DNA of 64,000 nt from Planctomycetia bacterium (GTDB lineage: Bacteria; Planctomycetota; Phycisphaerae; Phycisphaerales; SM1A02): the NCBI GenBank assembly GCA_005776885.1, contig SXOD01000020.1, positions 1-64,000 on the forward strand, given 5' to 3'. Positions within the stretch are counted from its first letter, which is position 1. Each line of letters starts with the position of its first letter. Shown here one piece after another: positions 1-9,922 of this stretch. The position numbers and the translations under genes are program-made. A model generated the notes under the pieces. The model ran no database searches and was not told where the DNA came from. It saw only the letters and a list, made by a program, of their open reading frames with translations.

Positions 1-2
1 AC

Positions 3-1976
3 GTGTTCTATGGCGAGTACCTCATCAATGCGCAGGGCGAGGATGTGGTCGCTGGCGTCCGCACGCCGTTGCCGGTGGCCGAGATGGCCAACGATGCCAA
101 GATCGGCGGCGCCTACAAGCAGCTCCTCAAGGTTCGCAAGACGCTGGAGAAGAACTTTGGCGATGTGCAGGACTTCGAGTTCACCATCGAGCGCAAGACG
201 CTCTACATGCTCCAGACCCGCAACGGCAAGCGCACCGCGCTGGCCTACGTGAAGATCGCGCATGACATGGTCCGCGAACGCCTCATGACCGCGGACCACG
301 CGCTGGCCAGCTCCGATCCCGAGGCGATGAACCAGCTCCTGCAGCCGGTCTTTGAGCGAGGCGCGTACGCAACGGCGCAGCGCGATGGTCGCGTCCTCAC
401 CAAGGGCCTCGCTGCCGGCCCCGGCGCGGCAAGCGGCGAAGCGGTGTTCAGCCCGGCACGAGCCGTGGAGTGGGCGGCCAAGGGTCGTCGAGTCGTGCTC
501 TGCCGAGTGGAAACAAGCCCCGAAGACCTTCGAGGCATGATCGCCGCGGAAGGGATCCTCACGGCTCGCGGCGGCGTGTCCAGCCATGCGGCGCTCGTTG
601 CTCGCCAGATGGGCAAGGTGTGCGTGGCCGGTGCGGGTGAACTCTCGATTGACTACCACGCGGGCACGATGACCTGCAGGGGGCGCGCCGTGCGCGAGGG
701 CGACCACATCTCCATCAACGGCACGACCGGCGAGGTGATCGTGGGACTCATCCCCACCGCCGACAGCGAGCTCAAGCAGGTCCTCATCCAGCGCACGATG
801 AAGCCCGCCGACAGCGCGGTCTACGGCTACTACGCCTTCGTGATGGGCCTGGCGGACAAGGCTCGCACGCTGGGACTGCGCACCAACGCAGACGGCCCCG
901 AGCAGACCAGGAACGCGATCGCGTTTGGCGCGGAGGGCATCGGCCTCACCCGCACCGAGCACATGTTCTTTGAAGGCGACCGCATCGACGCCGTGCGCGC
1001 CATGATCCTCGCCGGCGACGCCACCGCACGCGCAGCGGCACTGGCTGACATCCAGGTCTTCATGCGAAGCGACTTCGCCGCGATGTTCCGCGTGCTGGAG
1101 GGTCGACCCGCCTGCATCCGCCTCCTGGACCCGCCGCAGCACGAGTTCCTGCCCCACACGGCGCAGCAGCAGGCTGACCTCGCCGCGACGCTGGGGATCG
1201 CGCCCGAGCGCATCGCCGAGCGAGTGCACGCGCTGCACGAAGCCAACCCGATGCTTGGCTTCCGCTGCTGCCGACTGGGAATCGTCTTCCCCGAGATCAC
1301 GATCATGCAGGCGCGCGCCATCTTCGAGGCCGCTGCCGCCGTAAAGCGATCCGGCACGCCCGTCTTCCCAGAAGTCATGGTGCCGCTCACCGGTTTCGCC
1401 GGAGAGGTCAAGGACCAGATTGCGCTCGTCCGTCGCGAGGCGGAGACCATCATGGAGCGTGAGGGCGTGCGATTCAAGTACATGCTGGGCACCATGATCG
1501 AGGTCCCGCGCGGCGCACTGACCGCCAACGAGATCGCCAAGGAGGCCGAGTTCTTCTCCTTCGGCACCACCGACCTCACGCAGACGGGACTGGGCATCAG
1601 CCGCGACGACTCCAACATGTTCATGGCGCCGTACATCGACAAGGAGATCTTCAAGTCGAATCCCTTCGAGTCCATCGACCAGGTGGGCGTTGGCGAGCTG
1701 GTGCGCATCGCGTGCGAGCGCGGCCGCGCCACGCGCCCTGACATCAAGCTGGGTGTCTGCGGTGAACATGGCGGCGACCCCGCATCGATCGCCTTCTTCC
1801 AGGCGTGTGGCCTCAACTATGTCTCGTGCTCTCCCTTCCGGCTGCCGGTCGCTCGCCTCGCCGCGGGCAAGGCGGCGGTGATGGCCAAGCGCGCGGCGGC
1901 GGCCGCAGCAGCTTCGACGTCCGCCGGTGCCCCTTCCGCGAAGAAGTCCTCCTCCAAGCCGAAGCGAAAGGGCTGA
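3..1976 (+). CDS. ppdK: Pyruvate, phosphate dikinase, C-terminal portion (5' end runs off the window)
   Basis: GGVSSHAALVARQMGKVCVAGAG phosphohistidine domain and LRTNADGPEQTRNAIAFGAEGIGLTRTEHMFF / VCGEHGGDPASIAFF PEP-utilising C-domain motifs; ORF open at the left edge. Confidence 0.95.
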   Translation: MFYGEYLINAQGEDVVAGVRTPLPVAEMANDAKIGGAYKQLLKVRKTLEKNFGDVQDFEFTIERKTLYMLQTRNGKRTALAYVKIAHDMVRERLMTADHALASSDPEAMNQLLQPVFERGAYATAQRDGRVLTKGLAAGPGAASGEAVFSPARAVEWAAKGRRVVLCRVETSPEDLRGMIAAEGILTARGGVSSHAALVARQMGKVCVAGAGELSIDYHAGTMTCRGRAVREGDHISINGTTGEVIVGLIPTADSELKQVLIQRTMKPADSAVYGYYAFVMGLADKARTLGLRTNADGPEQTRNAIAFGAEGIGLTRTEHMFFEGDRIDAVRAMILAGDATARAAALADIQVFMRSDFAAMFRVLEGRPACIRLLDPPQHEFLPHTAQQQADLAATLGIAPERIAERVHALHEANPMLGFRCCRLGIVFPEITIMQARAIFEAAAAVKRSGTPVFPEVMVPLTGFAGEVKDQIALVRREAETIMEREGVRFKYMLGTMIEVPRGALTANEIAKEAEFFSFGTTDLTQTGLGISRDDSNMFMAPYIDKEIFKSNPFESIDQVGVGELVRIACERGRATRPDIKLGVCGEHGGDPASIAFFQACGLNYVSCSPFRLPVARLAAGKAAVMAKRAAAAAAASTSAGAPSAKKSSSKPKRKG

Positions 1977-1978
1977 CC

Positions 1979-2851
1979 ATGGAACGGCGAGTGGCAAGAT
2001 TTCTGGTCATGGCATGCGGAATCGGCGCATCGATCGCCGCCTGCACGCCGTACCGAGACGTGCCGCCCTTCACGGACGAGACGACCGGTCGCGAGATGCA
2101 CCGCCCCTTCAACTACCAGTGCGCCTACACGTCGGCACCACCAGCAATCGACGGTGAGCTGGTCGAAGGGGCGTGGGATCTGGCCACCTGGACGGCACTC
2201 TTCCGAGACATTGAGGGAGCTCGGAAGCCTGACCCGAAGTTTGCGACCCGCGTGAAGATGCTCTGGGACGACAAGTACCTCTACATCGCCGCGGACATGG
2301 AAGAGCCGCACCTGTGGGCGGAGTACACCGAGCGCGACAGCATCGTCTTCCACCAGCATGACTTCGAGGTCTTCATCGATCCCGATGGCGATCAGTCGGC
2401 CTATTACGAACTGGAAGTCAACGTCCTTGGCACGATCTTTGACCTCTACCTCCACAACATGTACCGGCAGGGGGGGCCCGCGGATCATTCCTGGGACTGC
2501 GCTGGCCTCAAGACGGCCATCGGCGTGCGTGGCACCGTGAATGACGGTTCGGACCGTGACACGGGATGGACCGTGGAGTGGGCGATTCCCTTTGCGTGCC
2601 TGGTGCCGCCGCCCGCTTACGCGGACGACTCGACGGACAGCAAGCGCGCGGGCAGGGTGCCGCTGCCAGGAGAGTCGTGGAAGATCAACTTCTCCCGTGT
2701 CGAGTGGCCGCTGCAGCTCCGCGATGGCCGGTACGAGAAGGTTCCCGGCACTCGAGAGGACAACTGGACGTGGACCCCGCAGTGGGCCGTGGACATGCAC
2801 CTGCCTCGCCACTGGGGCTTCGTGAAGTTCGTGAAGGAATCAACGCCATGA
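1979..2851 (+). CDS. Carbohydrate-binding family 9-like secreted lipoprotein
   Basis: N-terminal lipobox-like MACGIGASIAACT; APPAIDGELVEGAWDLATWT...FRDIEG...DKYLYIAADMEEPHLWA...DFEVFIDPDGD resembles CBM9-like proteins. Confidence 0.75.
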   Translation: MERRVARFLVMACGIGASIAACTPYRDVPPFTDETTGREMHRPFNYQCAYTSAPPAIDGELVEGAWDLATWTALFRDIEGARKPDPKFATRVKMLWDDKYLYIAADMEEPHLWAEYTERDSIVFHQHDFEVFIDPDGDQSAYYELEVNVLGTIFDLYLHNMYRQGGPADHSWDCAGLKTAIGVRGTVNDGSDRDTGWTVEWAIPFACLVPPPAYADDSTDSKRAGRVPLPGESWKINFSRVEWPLQLRDGRYEKVPGTREDNWTWTPQWAVDMHLPRHWGFVKFVKESTP

Positions 2852-4179
2852 AGAGAGCCGTCGACGCCGAAACGGCGCTCCGATCCACGTCGCACACCGC
2901 CGAGCTTGCCGGCATCGGGAGCGAGTCGGGCGGACTTCATGCGCGCATCTGCCACCGGATGCTTGACGCCGCGACGTTGGCGGGAGTCCCCGAGAGCGTG
3001 CAGCTGATCATGGCGCAGCCTCGCAACGAAGTGTCGTTCCACTTCCCCGTCCACATGGACGATGGATCATGGGAACTCTTCAAGGGGCTCCGCGTGCAGC
3101 ACAATGACGCGCTGGGCCCGTTCAAGGGTGGCCTCCGGTTCTCGCCGCGCCTTGACCTGGACACGGCCAAGGGACTGGCGCTGCTGGTCACGCTCAAGTG
3201 CGCGCTTCTGAACGTGCCCTTTGGCGGCGCGTTCGGCGGCGTGGTGTGCGACCCGCGGATCCTTTCGCGCGCCGAGCTGCAACGTGTGGTCCGGCGATTC
3301 GCGGTCGCCGCGCGCGGCCATTTTGGCCCCGTGCATGACATCCCCGGCCCCGACCAGGGCGCGACGCCGGAGATGCTCGCTTGGTTCCTGGACACCGCCA
3401 TCCAGATGTCGCCATCCGGCGTGCAGCAGGAGATGCGGCCCATCGTGACTGGCAAGCCGGTGGAAATCGGCGGAGTGCCCGGCCGTGCCACCGCGGTCGG
3501 CCTCGGCGTGGTGCACCTGCTGGAAGCACTGGGGAGTGACCTTCAACTGAACCTGGGCCGATCGCGCGTGACGATTGCCGGCTTCGGCCGCATCGGACGC
3601 CAGATCGCCTCGGCACTGGAATTGCGAGGCGCCAAGATCGTGGGCGTGCTCGACCGTGGCGGCGGCGTGTCCAATGCCGAGGGCATCCCGGTGGAAGTCA
3701 TGGAGCGACAGCTTGCGGCGACAGGCTCCGTGCATGGGGTGCTGGGGGGCCATGAGGTCGATGCGACCCGTTTCTTCGGGCTGGACAGCGACGTGGTGGT
3801 GCTGGCGTCGGGCGAAGGCACGGTCAACGAACACCTGGCCCAGCAGATCCGTGCGCCGATCGTGCTGGAAGCGGCCAATGCGCCGTGGACCGCCGAGGGC
3901 GACGAGGTGCTGATCCAGCGAGGCATCGAGGTGCTGCCGTCGATCATCGGCAATGCCGGCGGCGTGGTTGGATCATGGCTGGAGTGGCGAAACGACCGGC
4001 TTCACGGCGGGATGGGTGCCGACTGGTTCGACGCGGAAGTCAGCAGCCGAGTGGCGGACGGCGCGCGCCGGATGCGCGCGGCGCGTGAGCGGTTCGACAC
4101 TGACTGGCGCACGGCGGCATACGCCGCAGCGATGGAGCACATCGGACGCGTGTACGAGCTCCGCGGCGTCTTCCCGTGA
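2848..4179 (+). CDS. gdhA: Glu/Leu/Phe/Val dehydrogenase (glutamate dehydrogenase family)
   Basis: FPVHMDDGSWELFKGLRVQHNDALGPFKGGLRFSP and VTIAGFGRIGRQIA Rossmann motif; ATGA overlap with the preceding stop. Confidence 0.92.
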   Translation: MKRAVDAETALRSTSHTAELAGIGSESGGLHARICHRMLDAATLAGVPESVQLIMAQPRNEVSFHFPVHMDDGSWELFKGLRVQHNDALGPFKGGLRFSPRLDLDTAKGLALLVTLKCALLNVPFGGAFGGVVCDPRILSRAELQRVVRRFAVAARGHFGPVHDIPGPDQGATPEMLAWFLDTAIQMSPSGVQQEMRPIVTGKPVEIGGVPGRATAVGLGVVHLLEALGSDLQLNLGRSRVTIAGFGRIGRQIASALELRGAKIVGVLDRGGGVSNAEGIPVEVMERQLAATGSVHGVLGGHEVDATRFFGLDSDVVVLASGEGTVNEHLAQQIRAPIVLEAANAPWTAEGDEVLIQRGIEVLPSIIGNAGGVVGSWLEWRNDRLHGGMGADWFDAEVSSRVADGARRMRAARERFDTDWRTAAYAAAMEHIGRVYELRGVFP

Positions 4180-4211
4180 TCGCACGGCGCCCGCGCTGAG
4201 GTGATTGCCCC

Positions 4212-4640
4212 ATGGCCACCATCTTCACCAAGATCATCGATCGCCAGATTCCGTGCCATCTCGTCCTTGAGGACGAACACACGATCGCGTTCCTGGACAT
4301 CGGCCCACTCTCGGAGGGACACGTGCTGGTGGTCCCCAAGGAAGAGCGGGAGTTCCTGCACCAGCTGAGCGACACGTCCGCCGCGGCGTTGGGGCTGGCG
4401 GTGGCCAGGGTGTCGCGTGCCGTGGTGGAGGAGTTGGGCTGCACGGCCTACAACGTCCTGCAGAACAACGGATCGGCTGCGCATCAGGCCGTGCCGCACG
4501 TCCACTTTCACGTGATTCCGATGCAGGCGGACGGGCGCGGGTTGGGCGTGCGGTGGGACACGGGCACGCTCGATCACGCCGCCGGCGCAGCACTCGCGGC
4601 ACGGCTCAAGGCCCGCGTCTCGCGCGGGCCGGGCGCATGA
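4212..4640 (+). CDS. HIT family hydrolase
   Basis: FTKIIDRQIPCHLVLEDEHTIAFLDIGPLSEGHVLVVPK and HQAVPHVHFHVIP (HxHxH). Confidence 0.93.
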   Translation: MATIFTKIIDRQIPCHLVLEDEHTIAFLDIGPLSEGHVLVVPKEEREFLHQLSDTSAAALGLAVARVSRAVVEELGCTAYNVLQNNGSAAHQAVPHVHFHVIPMQADGRGLGVRWDTGTLDHAAGAALAARLKARVSRGPGA

Positions 4641-5539
4641 ACATGCCCGCGACGTGCGCGCCCACCCTGGAAGCAGCCGCGCGCGACGCGGTGGCCCGTG
4701 GCCTCGCGGAAGACATCGGAACGAGTGGCGCGGGGCTGGACATCACCAGCGCGTGCGCCATCGACGAGTCCGTGGCGGGTCGATTCGTCGTTCGTGCTCG
4801 CACCTCGGCGACGATCGCCGGCATGGCATGCGTCGGCGAGGCCGCGCGGGCCTGTGGTGTGTCCAGTTGCGCGCTGCTCCAGGATGGTGACCAGGCCACG
4901 GCTGGACAGGCGGTGGCCTACCTCGACGGGCAGGTGCGGGGCGTCCTGTTGGCCGAGCGCACCGCACTCAACCTATTGGGGCTTCTCTCGGGAACGGCGA
5001 CGACAACGCGCGCGTTCGTGGACGCGGTGAGGGCAGGGGGTGCCGGAACCCGGGTCTGCGCCACGCGCAAGACGATTCCCGGGCTGCGGACGCTCCAGAA
5101 GCACGCGGTGCAATGCGGTGGCGGCGAACCGCACCGCTTTGGGCTCCATGACGCGGTCCTCCTCAAGGACAACCATCTTGCGGGGCTCGACCCCGCGGCA
5201 GTCGCCTCATGTGCCCATCGAGTGTCTCGCGAGGCGCGCGCCCGATTTGCCCCGGCCTTCGTGTGCTGCGAGGTCGACTCGACGCCGCAGCTTGACGCGC
5301 TGCTGGCACTCCCGGATGGCGTGATCGACATCATCCTGCTTGACAACTTCGGCATTGACCAGCTCGCTGAGGCGGTTGGCCGACGCGACGCCGCACGATC
5401 GCGCGTGCTCCTGGAGGCCAGCGGCGGCGTGGCCATCAACACGGCGGGCGCCATCGCCAAGACCGGCGTCGACCGCATCTCGGTTGGCGCCCTGACGCAC
5501 AGCGTGCCGTGGGTGGACTTCGGCCTGGACGACGCATGA
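4637..5539 (+). CDS. nadC: Nicotinate-nucleotide pyrophosphorylase (carboxylating)
   Basis: AERTALNLLGLLSGTAT, CATRKTIPGLRTLQKHAVQCGGGEPHRFGLHDAVLLKDNHL, LLEASGGV...ISVGALTHS; ATGA overlap with the HIT stop. Confidence 0.95.
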   Translation: MNMPATCAPTLEAAARDAVARGLAEDIGTSGAGLDITSACAIDESVAGRFVVRARTSATIAGMACVGEAARACGVSSCALLQDGDQATAGQAVAYLDGQVRGVLLAERTALNLLGLLSGTATTTRAFVDAVRAGGAGTRVCATRKTIPGLRTLQKHAVQCGGGEPHRFGLHDAVLLKDNHLAGLDPAAVASCAHRVSREARARFAPAFVCCEVDSTPQLDALLALPDGVIDIILLDNFGIDQLAEAVGRRDAARSRVLLEASGGVAINTAGAIAKTGVDRISVGALTHSVPWVDFGLDDA

Positions 5540-6300
5540 GCGCCCAGTCGTGGATGGAGGCACTGCGGCCCCAAGTCGCCATGCTCCGGCGCATCCGCGA
5601 CCTCGTCGTCGTGGAGTCCTGCAGCAGCACGCAGGACCTGGCCCGCGAGCGCGGCGCGGGATCGTGCGTGATCGCGCTCGAGCAACGTGAGGGGCGTGGT
5701 CGCCTGGGTCGCCGCTGGATCGATGTTCCCGGTGCCGGCCTGGCCATGAGCGTGGCGCTGGACACCGATCCCGCCGATGGCACTCTCTCCGTCCGTGCGG
5801 GGGTGGCCGTCGCAGAGGCGCTGGAGTCGAAGCCCTCAGCCCAGCGAGTGGGACTGCGTGTCGGACTGAAGTGGCCCAACGACCTCGAGATCGGCGGCCA
5901 AAAGCTGGGCGGCATCCTGGTTGAGCGAACTGGGCGCTGCGCGGTCATCGGCATCGGCATCAATGTCAGCCAAGAGTCCATGCCAAGCGAACTTCAGTCG
6001 CGTGCCACCAGCCTGGCGATGTCGGGTTGCCAAGTCTCGAGGCTTGACGTCGCCGGAGCGATCCTGCAGGCCATCGACCACATGGATCAGGTGTCGCCGC
6101 ACGAGTTGGCGGCTCGATTCGCCACCCGAGATCGGCTCACCGGATGCACCCTCGCCTTCCGCACGCCGGAGGGGCTCGTGCGCGGCGAGGTCCGGCGGCT
6201 GGACCCGCTGCGTGGCTTGGAAGTGTGGTCGGGCGGCCGCCTGCTGTTCCTCCCCGCCGACACCACAAGCGTCGTTCCCGCCGAGGAAGGGGAATCTTGA
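5536..6300 (+). CDS. birA: Biotin--[acetyl-CoA-carboxylase] ligase
   Basis: VVVESCSSTQDLARE, EQREGRGRLGRRWIDVPGAGLAMSV, VGLKWPNDLEIGGQKLGGILVE; ATGA overlap with nadC. Confidence 0.93.
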   Translation: MSAQSWMEALRPQVAMLRRIRDLVVVESCSSTQDLARERGAGSCVIALEQREGRGRLGRRWIDVPGAGLAMSVALDTDPADGTLSVRAGVAVAEALESKPSAQRVGLRVGLKWPNDLEIGGQKLGGILVERTGRCAVIGIGINVSQESMPSELQSRATSLAMSGCQVSRLDVAGAILQAIDHMDQVSPHELAARFATRDRLTGCTLAFRTPEGLVRGEVRRLDPLRGLEVWSGGRLLFLPADTTSVVPAEEGES

Positions 6301-6341
6301 ACCAAGGGTCGAGCCGATTGATACGCTGCTGGATCACAACG

Positions 6342-7088
6342 ATGTCGACCCTTGTCTCACTGGTCTCGCAGGTCTCACTTGTCACGATTGCCTCCGCCGT
6401 CGCGTTCGCCGCGCCGCTGGGGCCTTCGCCCGTGAAACGATCAGATTCGACGTTTTTTTGGTCGATTCTGATCAATTCACGGCAGGGGGCCGCACCCGCC
6501 GCACCCACCGCACCCGCACCCGCACCCGCACCCGCCGCCCCCGGCGCGCAGGCCGTCGGTTCCGCGGCACGCGGCACCAGTGCGGCAGCGTCGACCGGCA
6601 CGGGGCAGGGGACGAAGCCCGACGCGACCGCGATCGACATGGGTGACTTGATCCCCGTGGCCGCCGGAGAAGATGGCGATCCTGGCCGCGCCAGGAGCAT
6701 CGATCCCCGAGTGAGCCTTCGCGTGGACGATTCGTTCGCCGGCACGTACTCGGTGCGAGGGACCGACTTCTTCGCTCGACGCGCCGGCGGCCTCTACGCG
6801 GTCTACCCGCGCGGCGAGTACGTTCGGTACGCGGGCCGGGACGTCGCGGTCGTGCCCGCAGGGACCGTGTACACGATCGGCGAGACCGACATTTCCCGCA
6901 CCTACGGCTCGGAACGCCCGGCGGCACAGGAGCCGAGTCGCGCCAGCTCAGGCCACAGCGCGGCGCGGAGCGTGTCGATCACTCGCGAGCTGCCGCCGGA
7001 ACGGGACGCACAAGGCTCGCGCATCCTCCGCGACCCCGAGTATCGGTCCAAGCGTCTACAGGACCTTCTCTCGCCCGCACGGCCTTGA
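6342..7088 (+). CDS. Hypothetical secreted protein with Pro/Ala-rich linker
   Basis: Signal-like N-terminus, then PAPAPAPAAPGA linker and FFARRAGGLYAVYPRGEYVRYAG; start uncertain (an in-frame TTG at 6297 is possible). Confidence 0.6.
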   Translation: MSTLVSLVSQVSLVTIASAVAFAAPLGPSPVKRSDSTFFWSILINSRQGAAPAAPTAPAPAPAPAAPGAQAVGSAARGTSAAASTGTGQGTKPDATAIDMGDLIPVAAGEDGDPGRARSIDPRVSLRVDDSFAGTYSVRGTDFFARRAGGLYAVYPRGEYVRYAGRDVAVVPAGTVYTIGETDISRTYGSERPAAQEPSRASSGHSAARSVSITRELPPERDAQGSRILRDPEYRSKRLQDLLSPARP

Positions 7089-7090
7089 CC

Positions 7091-8947
7091 ATGGATCGAT
7101 TCACCCGCATCGGCGCGATGGAATGCGCGATGGAATGCGCGAGTGTCGTGCTCGCGGGCGTGCTCGCGGGCGTGCTCGCACTCTCGTCTGCCGAGGCGGT
7201 GGGTGCGCAGGGCCAATCTCCCACCCAGCCATCGCCGCCTCCCATCCCCGGCTCGTTGCTGGAGCAATACCTCCGCGACCTTGAGGCTGCCGACGCGACG
7301 CTTGATCCCGCCGCCTCTGACGGCCCCGATCTCGTGGCGATCGCGGCCGGCGGGAATTTTGCCGTCAGCTGGGCGCCACCAACGGTTCTTCGCGGGGGGT
7401 TGGCGATGGCGATCGTGGAGCGGACGAACCCCGAGTCGTCCTGGCCCCAGTCGTTCGACGTGAGAGTGGCCGATCACCCAGTGCAATCCGCGCCGTGCCT
7501 GGCCATCCAGCCACTGGCCACGCAGGGTGCTCCGGCATGGTCTGACCCGGTGCAGTGGCTGGCGGCGGCGCAACCCACCGACCAGTCGTGGGCGTGGATC
7601 ATCGTGTCGATCCCGGTTGACGCGCCTCGTCAACTCTCATGGCCCTGCCCATCGACTCCGCCATTCACCAGCAGCGTTCTTGATCCGATCGCACCTGGCA
7701 CGCTCTCCGTACCCGATCCGGTCCTCGACGCTGGCCCAGGGGCCAACCTTGAGAATGCCTCGCCGGCCGCTCGAGCCCCGGCCGAGCACATCCGCGATCG
7801 CATCACGGCACGGGAACTTGGCCGGGCGATCGCGCCCGAGGCCGGGCAGCCGCTGGATCGAACCCTCGCGATGGCGCTGGCCGATCGGTGGGACGCTGCG
7901 CTCGCTGGCGTGGCGGCAGTCGACCCGCTCGCAGCCGAACGATTGGTGCACGCGTTGGCGTCGGTTTCCAAGGGAGCCGCCGAGGATGGTCGCGAGGTGC
8001 TCATCGCGAGCTGGGTGAGTGACCCTGGACAGCTTGACCGGCTCCTCACGGGGCTGGAACAGTCGACGCGCGACGTCGGGCCGGAGTCCGCGGCAGCCTT
8101 CGCGCGCGCGTGGGTCGATGACCAGCCGCTTGTTGGCGTGTGGATCGAGCGACTTTCTCAGGAGGGGGTCGTGCTTGGTGCCATGAACGGCAGCTTCGAG
8201 AATCGCGTGCTCGAGGCCACGTGGCTTGGAGCAGACACCACCGTCACGATTCCGGTGCTCTCAGGCTCGTACCAATCGGTCGTGGTGCCGGTGCCAGCCG
8301 AGGCGGCCTCCAGCCTGAAGACGCTCCTGGTCACCTCTCCAGGGCGCGAGTGGCGATTCGCGGTGCCGCCCGCCGTGGTCCCCGCGCAAGCGCCGGGAAT
8401 CTCCTTCGGCCCGTTCTTCCGCACGGCGACGCTCGCGGAAACCTTGCAGGGAGTCGGCTCGACCGCGACAGCGGAGTGGGCCACCGATGCTCGACTGCGG
8501 CGGCGGCCGTCCGGATGGGAACTGGCGATCGAGGCCCATCGACCCATCGCTGATGAGGGCCGTGACGAGCTCATCATCGACCTTCCCTCGCGCGGTGCCC
8601 GGCTGGTCGTGCCGGAACTCGGCCCCATCAAGATCATGAGCCTGGCCAGCGGCCAGCCACTGCTGGACTCGCCCATGAATGCGCGGCGCATGGAGCGACT
8701 CTCCGGCGCCGACGCCTGGTCCGTCACCATCGAGCTCCCCATGGCCTGGATGGGAGGCGAGCACCCGCCCTTCGGCACGTTCGTGCCCATCGCGATTTCC
8801 CGGCGGATCGCCGGCATGGGTCGATTCACCCCGATGCGACCGCTGGTCCCGTGGAACGAGCGCGGGCACGACGTCGTGGTGGACGTGGGAGCCTGGCCGC
8901 TGCCCGACGAGCCGGCGACTCGTCGCACTGGACTGCTCGCGCCGTAG
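7091..8947 (+). CDS. Hypothetical secreted protein
   Basis: 618-codon ORF with signal peptide MDRFTRIGAMECAMECASVVLAGVLAGVLALSSAEAVGAQ; no family recognised. Confidence 0.75.
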   Translation: MDRFTRIGAMECAMECASVVLAGVLAGVLALSSAEAVGAQGQSPTQPSPPPIPGSLLEQYLRDLEAADATLDPAASDGPDLVAIAAGGNFAVSWAPPTVLRGGLAMAIVERTNPESSWPQSFDVRVADHPVQSAPCLAIQPLATQGAPAWSDPVQWLAAAQPTDQSWAWIIVSIPVDAPRQLSWPCPSTPPFTSSVLDPIAPGTLSVPDPVLDAGPGANLENASPAARAPAEHIRDRITARELGRAIAPEAGQPLDRTLAMALADRWDAALAGVAAVDPLAAERLVHALASVSKGAAEDGREVLIASWVSDPGQLDRLLTGLEQSTRDVGPESAAAFARAWVDDQPLVGVWIERLSQEGVVLGAMNGSFENRVLEATWLGADTTVTIPVLSGSYQSVVVPVPAEAASSLKTLLVTSPGREWRFAVPPAVVPAQAPGISFGPFFRTATLAETLQGVGSTATAEWATDARLRRRPSGWELAIEAHRPIADEGRDELIIDLPSRGARLVVPELGPIKIMSLASGQPLLDSPMNARRMERLSGADAWSVTIELPMAWMGGEHPPFGTFVPIAISRRIAGMGRFTPMRPLVPWNERGHDVVVDVGAWPLPDEPATRRTGLLAP

Positions 8948-9003
8948 CGATTCGGCGACGAGGCAGGGCGGAACGGAAGGGCTGAATGGCCGAGGGCGCG
9001 ACC

Positions 9004-9009
9004 TATACT
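9004..9009 (+). promoter_or_regulatory. Candidate -10 (TATACT) 7 nt before the parA ATG
   Basis: gcgacctatactcgctcccATG. Confidence 0.4.
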
Positions 9010-9016
9010 CGCTCCC

Positions 9017-9922
9017 ATGCCGCCGGCCAGACACGCGAGGATTGTCGCGATCCTGAACCAGAAGGGCGGCGTGGGAAAGACGACCAGCGCCGTCAACCTC
9101 GGGGCCGCGCTCGCGCGTGCGGGCAAGAAGGTGTTGCTGGTGGACCTGGACCCGCAGTCCAACCTCTCCATGCACCTGGGCCACGAGCCCACCGACGACG
9201 CGCCAAGTGTCCGCGAACTGCTGGCCGACCCGGCCGTCCGCGTGAAGCATGTGTTGGTCAAGGCGAGGCCGACGCTCCACCTGGTGCCGTCCACCACGGA
9301 GCTGGCGCTGGCCGAGGGCGAGCTGGCGATGCTTGAGGGCATGCACTACCGGCTCGCCGAAAAGTTGGCGGCATCGCGCAAGGACTACGACCTCATCCTC
9401 ATCGACTGCCCTCCGAGCCTGGGCGTCCTCACGGTCAATGCGCTCGTGGCGTCCCAGGAAGTCATCGTCCCGATCGTGCCGCAGTACCTGGCGCTGCGAG
9501 GCCTGGAAAACCTCGTGAAGACCATCGGCATGGTGGTCGCGCACCTCAACCCTGGCCTGGAGCTGGGGGGGGTGATCCTCACCCAGTTCGACAAGCAGGC
9601 GCTGCACTCGCGCGCGGTCGTGGACGAGATCGAGTCGTTCTTCGCGGCCGCTCGAGGCACCGACGGGCCGCTTCGCCGTGCCAAGGTGTACGAGCCGCAC
9701 GTCCGCCGCAACATCCGCCTCGCGGAGGCCCCGAGCTTCGGCAAGACTGCGGTGGAGTATGCGCCTGACAGCCCTGGCGCCCAGGACTACATCGCACTCG
9801 CCGCGCAGTTGGTGACGACGTGGGACGCGCTCGCCGCCACGGCGCCCGCTGGCGGAACGACCGGCGCCACCGCCGCGGAGGCCGCTCCCGCACCGGCTCC
9901 CGCACCGGCACCGGCGGCGTGA
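9017..9922 (+). CDS. parA: ParA-family ATPase with Ala/Pro-rich C-terminal tail
   Basis: VAILNQKGGVGKTTSAVNLGAALARAGKKVLLVDLDPQSNLS deviant Walker A; LILIDCPPSLGVLTVNAL Walker B region. Confidence 0.93.
   Translation: MPPARHARIVAILNQKGGVGKTTSAVNLGAALARAGKKVLLVDLDPQSNLSMHLGHEPTDDAPSVRELLADPAVRVKHVLVKARPTLHLVPSTTELALAEGELAMLEGMHYRLAEKLAASRKDYDLILIDCPPSLGVLTVNALVASQEVIVPIVPQYLALRGLENLVKTIGMVVAHLNPGLELGGVILTQFDKQALHSRAVVDEIESFFAAARGTDGPLRRAKVYEPHVRRNIRLAEAPSFGKTAVEYAPDSPGAQDYIALAAQLVTTWDALAATAPAGGTTGATAAEAAPAPAPAPAPAA

Noticed and set aside
6480-6545. CGCACC-type repeat as a CRISPR or regulatory array
   Set aside because: Short irregular in-frame repeat encoding a Pro/Ala linker; no spacers.
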